The notes beneath the pieces were generated by a model. It was not told the origin of the DNA, did no database searches, and saw nothing but the letters and a program-made list of their open reading frames with translations. The position numbers and the translations under genes are program-made. This document shows, in pieces, positions 50,713 to 58,053 of a stretch of 64,000 bases of DNA (its first letter is position 1; each line of letters begins with the position of its first letter). Location of the stretch: the NCBI RefSeq assembly GCF_001905655.1, contig NZ_JMHT01000022.1, positions 124,001 to 188,000 on the forward strand, given 5' to 3'. The stretch comes from Mycobacterium sp. ST-F2 (GTDB lineage: Bacteria; Actinomycetota; Actinomycetes; Mycobacteriales; Mycobacteriaceae).

Positions 50713-51927
50713 ATGGTCACCAACGTCTCAGCCGTCCGCCGCTGGTCGATGCTGGTGATCGCCCTCGGCTCGACGATGTGCGCCAACGTCTTCATCAACG
50801 GCGCAGCCTTCCTGATCCCGACGCTGCACGGCGAGCGCGGCCTCGACCTGTCGCGTGCCGGCCTGGTCTCCGCCATGCCGAGCTTCGGCATGGTCCTGAC
50901 GCTCATCGCGTGGGGCTGGGTGGTCGACCGGGTCGGCGAACGGTTCGTGCTGACCGTCGGGTCGTTGCTGACCTCGGCGGCGGCGTTCGCGGCGGCGTGG
51001 GCCGACTCGTTGGTAGCGGTCGGAGCCTTCCTGTTGTTGGGCGGCATGGCGGCCGCGAGTTCCAATTCCGCGAGCGGCCGGCTGGTGGTCGGCTGGTTCC
51101 CGCCCGAGCAACGCGGGCTCGTGATGGGCATCCGCCAGACGGCGCAGCCACTCGGAGTTGGGCTGGGCGCCTTGGTGATTCCGCGCCTGGCCGAGTCGTC
51201 AGGGGTATCGGCCGCGCTGTTGTTCCCCGCGATCGCCTGTCTGGTCGCCGCCGTGGTGACCGTCATCGGCGTCATCGATCCGCCCCGGCCGCCCCGATCC
51301 TCCGCCCCCGCAACCGATCTGGCCAATCCCTACCGCGGGTCGTCGGTACTGGCGCGCATCCATGCCGTGTCGGTGTTGCTGGTCGCGCCGCAGTGCCTGG
51401 TGTGGACCTTCTCGCTGGTGTGGCTGATGACAGCGCACGGCTGGTCGGCCGGCGCGGCGGGCGCGATGGTTACGGTGGCCCAATTGTGCGGTGCCGCAGG
51501 GCGAATCGGCGCCGGCCGGTGGTCGGACCTGACCGGTTCGCGGCTGCATCCGGTGCGGGTGATCGCCGTCCTGGCTGGTGCCACCATGGGCCTGCTGGCG
51601 CTGTGCGACTACCTGCACTGGCCGGTCGCGGTTTTCCTGATGGTGGTGGCGTCGGTGGTTACCGTGACCGATAACGGGTTGTCCTTCACCGCGATTGCCG
51701 AAATCGCCGGGCCGTTCTGGAGTGGCCGGGCGCTGGGTGTGCAGAACACGACGCAATTGCTGACGGCAGGCATCGTGCCGCCGGTGTTCGGCGCCCTGAT
51801 CGGAGCCTTCGGGTTCCCGGCCGCGTTCGCGGTGTGCGCGCTGTTCCCGGTGCTGGCCGTGCCGTTGGTCCCGGTGGCCGCAGACCCGTTGCGCGCCAAG
51901 CCCGTTCCCGCCCCCGCCGAGCATTGA
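50713..51927 (+). CDS. Major facilitator superfamily transporter
   Basis: This 404-residue protein has about twelve transmembrane helices. The loop 2-3 motif GWVVDRVGERFVL and the mid-protein FPPEQRGLVMGIRQTAQPLG are typical of MFS exporters. The substrate cannot be predicted. It corresponds in position to the Rv2994 transporter of M. tuberculosis. The ATG at 50713 has no strong ribosome site. It is divergent from the secreted lipase, with shared palindromic control elements. It is the last gene that fits the remembered mycobacterial gene order. Confidence 0.92.
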   Translation: MVTNVSAVRRWSMLVIALGSTMCANVFINGAAFLIPTLHGERGLDLSRAGLVSAMPSFGMVLTLIAWGWVVDRVGERFVLTVGSLLTSAAAFAAAWADSLVAVGAFLLLGGMAAASSNSASGRLVVGWFPPEQRGLVMGIRQTAQPLGVGLGALVIPRLAESSGVSAALLFPAIACLVAAVVTVIGVIDPPRPPRSSAPATDLANPYRGSSVLARIHAVSVLLVAPQCLVWTFSLVWLMTAHGWSAGAAGAMVTVAQLCGAAGRIGAGRWSDLTGSRLHPVRVIAVLAGATMGLLALCDYLHWPVAVFLMVVASVVTVTDNGLSFTAIAEIAGPFWSGRALGVQNTTQLLTAGIVPPVFGALIGAFGFPAAFAVCALFPVLAVPLVPVAADPLRAKPVPAPAEH

Positions 51928-51962
51928 GTGTGCGTCTACGCAGGTCACCACTCGCACTTTGT

Positions 51963-51978
51963 CTGCGCTGACGCGCAG
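51963..51978 (+). terminator. Weak hairpin after the MFS gene
   Basis: CTGCGC-TGAC-GCGCAG, 36 bases after the stop, followed by TCAAAAG. No T-tract on the plus strand, so low confidence. Confidence 0.3.
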
Positions 51979-52171
51979 TCAAAAGCGGCCCGGTCGGCAA
52001 TAGTCACAGCCGTCACTCCAGTCCCGGTCTGCTTGCTGCATACCCATCTGGGATGCGGTATCGCCGGTGCTATCGGCCCATCTCAAGCCGACCGTGGGAC
52101 CTGACGAGCCGACACGCCGAAGCGAAGCTCGGCAACCCCCACGCTCGGTGTAGAGACGAAGACCGCCACGT

Positions 52172-53560
52172 TCACCCCGCACTCCCCTGGTAGCGATCTC
52201 GCACTTGAATGATCGATCGACGTCGCGCGGCGGTCAGCAAGTCCGCCGCGCCGAGTCTCATGTCACCGTAAGCCGAATGTGGGGCAACCCCGTTCGCACG
52301 TAACAACGGCTCGGCACGCTGCGAAACACTGCCCTTGACCCCGAACCACCCCAGCAGTTCAGTGACCGGGGGCGTGCCGAATCGGCCGATGGAGTGGTTG
52401 GCTCGGCAGATCACCCAGGCCACGGTGGCCGCTCCGCGTTCCAACGATGCCTTACGACGGAAGATCGCTGGATCGGCCACCGCAGCACGGCCCAGGAAGC
52501 GACGCATCGCCGTCCGGTGCTCGACATCGAAGAGCTCGTCTGCGCAGCGGTCGCACAGGGCCAGCACCGTCTCGACGGCGGGCCGGATGTCGTCGGCTAT
52601 GCCCGCCCAGTCAAACGGCTCATCGTCCAATGGCTCGTCGGTCAGATTCTGCAACTGGAAATGGCCGCCGACCATCGCGTCCAAGCGCTCGAGCATGATC
52701 TCTGCGAAGCTTGGGTCGTCATCGGCGAAGCCGCCGAAGCCCTCCCCCAGCAACCGGGCGGCCAGCGCCGCCGCACCCTGCGGACGATCCGTCCGGATCA
52801 TCCGCTGAAATTCGCCTTCCCATCTGCCGACGGACGCCAAGGTGTCGGCCGTGAGGGTGGCGCTGATGCCTTGGCGGTGGTGGCAGTAGGCGATGAAGGC
52901 ACGCAACAGACTGGGTAATTGTGCGAGATAACCCGTATCCGCCACTATCTTTCGCGGAGCCCAATCCACGAGAAGGATCTCTACGTTGACGGGGCTCCAC
53001 CGGTAGGGGTCACCGGGTCCCCACTCGGTCGCGAACCACAAGATCGAGTCCAGCAGACCGTGCGCATCGGCGGTATCCATGGCGTCACCGAACCGCGAGG
53101 CGAAGAAATCGTCGGCGATTGCCGTTCTCTCCTTGTCAGTCCATTCATGACGTTCCGGAACCGCGCCTCCGGCAGGCTGCATCCGGACCAGCCATTCGAC
53201 CAGTGGCCGGCACATGGGCCAGGAATCGGATTCCGGTGGCGGGAACAGTCGCGAACCGTGGTCGATAGCCTTCTCGACTATCGCCCGCGCGTCGGCCGGA
53301 TGGAACCGCGAGAGTGTCTGCCCGTCTTCAATCGACGGTTGCAGCTGCCGCAGCACGACTGAGATCGCTTCCGGAATGACGAACGCGTCTTTGACCACCG
53401 TGCCCATGTTGTGGTCCACATAAACCAGCGCCGTCAACTGCCGGCCGCCGGGGAGCGTCGCGCCGAAGAAATAGTCGTCACCGTCACCGAGAACGTGCGT
53501 CAGGAACCACACTTCCGGGTCGGCGCGGGTATCCGCCAGCGCGCCAAGCCAATTCGGCAA
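52172..53560 (-). CDS. Protein of unknown function, C-terminal part of a frame-split gene
   Basis: This reading frame of 462 residues starts at a TTG without a ribosome site. It opens PNWLGALADTRADPEVWFLTHVLG and contains DGDDYFFGATLPGGRQLTALVYVDHN, mixed alpha/beta segments and several Trp-rich helices; no known domain is recognised. Its beginning overlaps the end of the upstream frame by 61 bases with no start signal. The amino-acid sequence before the TTG (IDYTPPTL) also reads naturally. The two frames are therefore probably one gene broken by a single-base change near 53562. Confidence 0.7.
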   Translation of the reverse strand: MPNWLGALADTRADPEVWFLTHVLGDGDDYFFGATLPGGRQLTALVYVDHNMGTVVKDAFVIPEAISVVLRQLQPSIEDGQTLSRFHPADARAIVEKAIDHGSRLFPPPESDSWPMCRPLVEWLVRMQPAGGAVPERHEWTDKERTAIADDFFASRFGDAMDTADAHGLLDSILWFATEWGPGDPYRWSPVNVEILLVDWAPRKIVADTGYLAQLPSLLRAFIAYCHHRQGISATLTADTLASVGRWEGEFQRMIRTDRPQGAAALAARLLGEGFGGFADDDPSFAEIMLERLDAMVGGHFQLQNLTDEPLDDEPFDWAGIADDIRPAVETVLALCDRCADELFDVEHRTAMRRFLGRAAVADPAIFRRKASLERGAATVAWVICRANHSIGRFGTPPVTELLGWFGVKGSVSQRAEPLLRANGVAPHSAYGDMRLGAADLLTAARRRSIIQVRDRYQGSAG

Positions 53561-53916
53561 CGTTGGCGGCGTGTAGTCAATTCGCGATCAATACGCGCCG
53601 CGATCTCCTGGTCGGGCACCATCTCGCGGATGACAGTCAGCGCGGCCGTGGTCTGCGCGAAAGAGGTACCGATCAGCGAGTCGACCAGCGCGTCGAGACT
53701 CGGGCCATCGTCATCGCGAGCCCAAGGATTGCGAGATCGTGGGTCGGTGGCAGTGATCAGCCCACTCACGAGTTCGAGCAGTGCCAGCGGCTGGTCAGAG
53801 CGCAGAGCAGACCGCAACGCCTGGAACAGCGGCTGGTCCTCAGGTCTGATCGAAGGCGGAGTCGGCACCGACCGAAGGTGACGCTTGGGTTGCTTGCCAC
53901 GTGCGGACTTGGACAT
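53500..53916 (-). CDS. Protein of unknown function, N-terminal part of a frame-split gene
   Basis: This 138-residue frame starts MSKSARGKQPKRHLRSVPTP and continues as an alpha-helical region (LFQALRSALRSDQPLALLELVSGLI, SLIGTSFAQTTAALTVIREMVPDQEIAARIDREL). After TTRRQ the reading becomes Arg/Cys-rich and stops, while the -1 frame carries on with PNWLGALADT. The last roughly 19 residues are thus likely out-of-frame. Together the parts would make a protein of about 580-590 residues. No function is recognised. Confidence 0.65.
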   Translation of the reverse strand: MSKSARGKQPKRHLRSVPTPPSIRPEDQPLFQALRSALRSDQPLALLELVSGLITATDPRSRNPWARDDDGPSLDALVDSLIGTSFAQTTAALTVIREMVPDQEIAARIDRELTTRRQRCRIGLARWRIPAPTRKCGS

Positions 53917-54074
53917 ACCGGCCAGCGTAGGTTGTTGCCAACGGACGGAGGGTGAGCGAATCGCTCCTCGCTTACGGATTGGTATCGGATCGGGCTCGAA
54001 ACCACGGGTCCGGAAGGTGTCACGGTGGCGCCAAGCCGGTCAAGGCCACCGGGCACCCATACAAGCTCATCTTC

Positions 54075-54119
54075 GGGCGCCGGAACATCGGAGACGCTAC
54101 TTGGCGTCGATCGGCGCCC
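54075..54119 (-). terminator. Nested inverted repeat downstream of the XRE gene
   Basis: Outer arms GGGCGCCG/CGGCGCCC (54075-54082, 54112-54119) enclose inner arms GACGC/GCGTC (54093-54097, 54104-54108). It lies 22 bases beyond the XRE gene stop on the minus strand. It is a possible terminator or stable RNA structure without a T-tract. Confidence 0.45.
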
Positions 54120-54140
54120 ACCCAATGGAATGAACCCAGT

Positions 54141-54449
54141 TCAGTCGCGCTCACTCAAGACTTCGGCCACCAACTTCGCTGCCGACATACCCAATGCATC
54201 GCTGAGCGCCACCAACGTTGATAACCGCGGATTGGCCGGGCGCTTGGTCTTTCGGTTGCTGATGCCGCTTTCCAGCAGCTGGTAGTGATTCCGGCTGATA
54301 CCGCTGGCTTCAGCCAGGGCTTCTTGAGTGAGTCCACGCTCCTCCCGGAGCCCCGCCAACCGTCGACCGAGAGCACCAGCGAGCTTTCGCTCGATCTCGG
54401 ACTGCGGCACCCCTGCAATCTGCCGATACGCCATTCCGGCGTCGACCAT
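54141..54449 (-). CDS. XRE-family HTH regulator of the defence operon
   Basis: This 102-residue protein has a Cro/C1-type helix-turn-helix: LREERGLTQEALAEASGISRNHYQLLESG (about 33-62), with a C-terminal tail PRLSTLVALSDALGMSAAKLVAEVL. It is divergent from the helicase-methyltransferase-ATPase operon. A perfect 14-bp palindrome (54446-54459) covers its own start codon and a near-copy lies 40 bases away, so autorepression and repression of the operon are likely. An in-frame ATG at 54434 (MAYRQIAG) is an alternative start. No toxin partner is adjacent. Confidence 0.88.
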   Translation of the reverse strand: MVDAGMAYRQIAGVPQSEIERKLAGALGRRLAGLREERGLTQEALAEASGISRNHYQLLESGISNRKTKRPANPRLSTLVALSDALGMSAAKLVAEVLSERD

Positions 54450-54459
54450 CTATAGATGG
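54446..54459. promoter_or_regulatory. Operator O1, perfect palindrome
   Basis: CCATCTATAGATGG, perfectly palindromic over 14 bp, spanning the ATG of the XRE gene. Confidence 0.7.
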
Positions 54460-54461
54460 CG

Positions 54462-54467
54462 TAATAT
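54462..54467 (+). promoter_or_regulatory. -10 element of the defence operon promoter
   Basis: TAATAT between the two operators, close to the TATAAT consensus. It is followed by a GCCGAC-TT-GTCGGC inverted repeat (54468-54481). The predicted leader is about 150 bases, with operator O2 inside it. Confidence 0.45.
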
Positions 54468-54485
54468 GCCGACTTGTCGGCTGCA

Positions 54486-54499
54486 CCATCTATACATGG
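54486..54499. promoter_or_regulatory. Operator O2, near-perfect palindrome
   Basis: CCATCTATACATGG, differing from O1 at one base and starting exactly 40 bp downstream of it, about four helical turns. This suits two dimers on one face of the DNA. Confidence 0.65.
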
Positions 54500-54627
54500 C
54501 TCTCCCGACGGACGAAGGGAGCGTCGGGGTGGCCAGTCGACATGTCTGACGGTTGGCATACCCCTGCGCGCAACGCGCTCTCGGGCGACACCGGTTTGCA
54601 GACGACAGCGAACACCTCCAAGAAGTC

Positions 54628-57600
54628 ATGCCTGGAGGTCGTGTGCAGCTAGAAGAGCTCAAATCGGGACTCCGCATCGAAGGACTGATCCCCGCTGAAA
54701 TCGTCACCGTGCTCGCCGCCCAACAGCACGGCACCGAGGCAGTCGAGCTGACGTACCGGACCAACAACGGTGCGCTCGGTCAGCAAGTCGTCTTCAGGAA
54801 AGACCAGGACCAGCTGCGTGCAGCCGCGGCGGCCAGCCGACCATTCGACGCATCAGCATCTGACTACAAACTGGTAGCCGAGGCCCAAAGAATCAGCCTC
54901 GCAGGACTTTTCGACCCGATGCTGGCGGTGGCCACCAGCGACGTGCGTCCACTGCCGCATCAGATCCGCGCGGTCTACGGACAACTCCTCCCCCGGACGC
55001 CGCTGCGATTCCTCCTCGCCGATGATCCCGGTGCCGGCAAGACCATCATGGCGGGTCTCTACATCAAGGAACTCCTGCTGCGTGACGACGTCCGCCAATG
55101 CCTGATCGTCGCCCCGGGTGGCCTGGTGGAACAGTGGCAGGACGAACTGTTCTTCAAGTTCGGGCTGCGGTTCAACCTATTGACCAACCAGCTCATCGAT
55201 GCCCACGTCGACCTCAACGTCTTCGAGACCAACCCGCTGCTCATCGCCCGTATGGACCAGCTGTCCCGCAACGAGGAACTGCAGGCTCAGCTCACGGAGA
55301 CCGAGTGGGATCTGGTGATCGTCGACGAGGCGCATCGCATGGGCGCCCACTACTTCGGCGGAAAGCTGGAGAAGACCAAGCGTTTTCAGCTCGGCGAGCT
55401 TCTCGGCCGGATCACGCGTCATCTCCTCTTGATGACGGCGACGCCGCACTCAGGCAAGAACGAGGACTTCAATCTCTTCCTGACTCTGCTGGACCGTGAC
55501 CGGTTCGAGGGCAGGAACACCAAGGCCACCGACACCGCCGACATCATGCGCCGAATGGTCAAGGAGGACCTCCTCACCTTCGACGGCAAGAAGCTGTTCC
55601 CAGAGCGCCGTGCCGAGACAGTGCCCTATGAGCTGACCGCCCTTGAACATTCGCTCTACGAGCAGGTCACCGCCTACGTCCGCGAAGGCATGAACCGCGC
55701 CGACCGGGTGGGCGGAAAGCGCAAGAACACAGTCGGATTCGCGCTCACCGTGCTGCAACGACGACTCGCGTCCAGCCCCGAGGCGATCTACAAGAGCCTG
55801 GTCCGCCGAACCGAACGGCTCGAGCGCAAGAAGCAGGAAATCGTCAACGGCACCTACGTCGAGAACGAACCGACCGTCGATGTCGATGCCCTTGACACCG
55901 ACGACTACAACTCCGAAGAGATCGAAGCGCTCGAAGAGGAACTGCTCGATGCCGCTACTGCAGCGCAGACGGTGGACGAACTCGACGCCGAGTTGCTCGA
56001 ACTGTCGGAGCTGACCCGCGCCGCCAAACAAGTTCGCGATTCCGGTACCGATCGCAAGTGGACCGAGCTGAGCAACATCCTTCACGACGAGGCACTGACG
56101 ACGGATACCAACGGATGGCCGCGCAAGCTCATCATCTTCACCGAACATCGCGACACCCTCGATTACCTGGCCGGCCGGATCCGCTCGCTGCTCGGGAAAC
56201 CTGCTGCCGTGCAGGCCATTCATGGTGGGGTCCGGCGTCGGGAGCGCCGCCAGATCACCGAAGAATTCACCAAGAACCGAGACTGCCAAATCCTCCTGGC
56301 CACCGATGCCGCCGGCGAGGGACTCAACCTGCAGGCCGCGCACCTGATGGTCAATTACGATCTGCCCTGGAACCCGAATCGCATCGAACAAAGGTTCGGC
56401 CGTATCCACCGCATCGGCCAGGAGGAAGTCTGCCGGCTGTGGAACATCGTGGCCAGCAACACCCGCGAGGGTGACGTCTTCGTCCGCCTGCTCGAAAAGA
56501 TCGAAGAACAGCGGGAAGCCTACGGCGGCAAAGTTTTCGACGTACTAGGCGAAGCGTTCAACGAGACCCCGCTGCGCGACCTGCTGTTGGAGGCCATTCG
56601 CTACGGCGAGCTGCCCGAGACACGCGCCAAGATGCAGCAAGTCATCGATCACAACGTCTCCGACGGGCTCAAGGAACTGCTCGAAGAACGTGCCCTGGCG
56701 TCCGACCATCTCGCCGAGGCCGAGCTGGAGAAGTTGCGCGCGGCCATGGACGACGCGCGAGCACGCCGGTTGCAGCCCCACTACATCGAGATGGCCTTCA
56801 AGGCGGCCTTCACCCGACTCGGCGGACGCATCACCAAACGTGAGCGCGGCCGATACGAAATCACCAACGTCCCAGCACCTTTGCGCGACGGCAAGTTCGG
56901 GCCCGTTCCCACCAGATACGACCGCGTGACCTTCGACCTGGGACACGTACATTCCGAAGAACTCACCCGCGCTGATCTGCTCGCCCCAGGCCACCCCCTC
57001 CACGACGCGGTGATGCACGAAGCGATCCGTCGCTTCAGTGAAACTCTCACCAACGGGACCGTGTTGGTGTCGGCGACGCTGGACGAGCCGCAGCTCCTTG
57101 TGGGTGTCACCGAAGAGGTGACCGACGCTACCGGCGCTTCGGTGTCCAGGCGGTTCGGCTATGCATACGTGGACAGCCAGGGCGCCGTCAGGCCGGCCGG
57201 ACCCGCTCCCTACCTGGACTGTGTCGCTGCGCCGGAGACGCCGGCAGTCACCGCAGCCCGCCAACTGTCCTGGCTTGCCGACGCCGAAGACCGCGCCACC
57301 AGCTGGATCATCACCACCCGCCTGCCGGAGTATCTGGCCGAGGTGCAGCCGCGTCGCGCCGCCGAACTCGCCAAGACCCGCGAACTGGTGACCAAACGGC
57401 TTGAGGGTGAACGCGATCGACTACTGCTCGATGCCGCAGTCGCATCTGAGAAAGAACAGTCCGGGGCCAAGCCCAAAGAGTCTGCGGAAAGCCTCAACCG
57501 CAAGGCCGTCGAACTTGACGCCCGCTTGCGCAGAAGGCTGGAGCTGCTGGACCGGCAGACGCTGATGTCGACCAAACCCCCGCGCATCGTCACCGCCGCA

Positions 57601-58053
57601 CTGGTACTTCCTGTGGGCATGGTCGATGCCGACCTGCCGACCTCCGTGCCAATGCACGCCAAAGAGACCAAGGAAGTCGAGCGCCGCGGGGTCGATCTGG
57701 TGCTTGCCGTCGAACGGGCGCTGGGCCGCGAGCCGGTCGAGCAGGTCTTCAACAACAAGGGCTTTGACATCTTGTCAGCGGATGTGGACGGGGACACCTA
57801 CCGCATCGAGGTGAAGGCCCGTATCGACGGTGCCACCGATTTCTTCGTCACCCACAACGAGGTGATGCTCGGCAAGAATGCCGCGCCCCGGTATCGGCTC
57901 GCCCTGGTGCGGGTTGACCCGCGCGGCGTCGAGTACGACGACGTGCGCTACCTCGACAATCCTTTCGCCTCAACGGATCTCGGCGACTTCGACGCCACCG
58001 GTGTACGAGGCGATTGGAACAAGATGTGGGACAAGGGAACTGAGCCATTCTGA
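54628..58053 (+). CDS. SNF2-type helicase with C-terminal NOV_C/DUF3883 nuclease-like domain
   Basis: This protein of 1141 residues has a superfamily 2 helicase core: Walker A DDPGAGKTIMAG (132-143, K138), VDEAH (232-236), LLLMTATPHSG and motif VI RIHRIGQ (592-598). After a long helical region, the C-terminus has GFDILSADVDGDTYRIEVKAR, in which D...E1061-V-K1063 fits the PD-(D/E)xK pattern of NOV_C/DUF3883 domains. It is probably a DNA translocase with a nuclease-like or end-recognition domain. The ATG at 54628 is used; a GTG at 54643 behind GGAGG is an equally good start. The stop overlaps the methyltransferase start (TGATG). Confidence 0.92.
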   Translation: MPGGRVQLEELKSGLRIEGLIPAEIVTVLAAQQHGTEAVELTYRTNNGALGQQVVFRKDQDQLRAAAAASRPFDASASDYKLVAEAQRISLAGLFDPMLAVATSDVRPLPHQIRAVYGQLLPRTPLRFLLADDPGAGKTIMAGLYIKELLLRDDVRQCLIVAPGGLVEQWQDELFFKFGLRFNLLTNQLIDAHVDLNVFETNPLLIARMDQLSRNEELQAQLTETEWDLVIVDEAHRMGAHYFGGKLEKTKRFQLGELLGRITRHLLLMTATPHSGKNEDFNLFLTLLDRDRFEGRNTKATDTADIMRRMVKEDLLTFDGKKLFPERRAETVPYELTALEHSLYEQVTAYVREGMNRADRVGGKRKNTVGFALTVLQRRLASSPEAIYKSLVRRTERLERKKQEIVNGTYVENEPTVDVDALDTDDYNSEEIEALEEELLDAATAAQTVDELDAELLELSELTRAAKQVRDSGTDRKWTELSNILHDEALTTDTNGWPRKLIIFTEHRDTLDYLAGRIRSLLGKPAAVQAIHGGVRRRERRQITEEFTKNRDCQILLATDAAGEGLNLQAAHLMVNYDLPWNPNRIEQRFGRIHRIGQEEVCRLWNIVASNTREGDVFVRLLEKIEEQREAYGGKVFDVLGEAFNETPLRDLLLEAIRYGELPETRAKMQQVIDHNVSDGLKELLEERALASDHLAEAELEKLRAAMDDARARRLQPHYIEMAFKAAFTRLGGRITKRERGRYEITNVPAPLRDGKFGPVPTRYDRVTFDLGHVHSEELTRADLLAPGHPLHDAVMHEAIRRFSETLTNGTVLVSATLDEPQLLVGVTEEVTDATGASVSRRFGYAYVDSQGAVRPAGPAPYLDCVAAPETPAVTAARQLSWLADAEDRATSWIITTRLPEYLAEVQPRRAAELAKTRELVTKRLEGERDRLLLDAAVASEKEQSGAKPKESAESLNRKAVELDARLRRRLELLDRQTLMSTKPPRIVTAALVLPVGMVDADLPTSVPMHAKETKEVERRGVDLVLAVERALGREPVEQVFNNKGFDILSADVDGDTYRIEVKARIDGATDFFVTHNEVMLGKNAAPRYRLALVRVDPRGVEYDDVRYLDNPFASTDLGDFDATGVRGDWNKMWDKGTEPF

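Noticed and set aside
51979..52182. A 67-codon minus-strand frame between the MFS gene and the split unknown gene
   Set aside because: No ribosome site, no recognisable feature, composition like random GC-rich DNA.
54141..54449. XRE gene as an antitoxin of a toxin-antitoxin pair
   Set aside because: No small toxin gene lies next to it; divergent position and operators fit a regulator of the large operon better.
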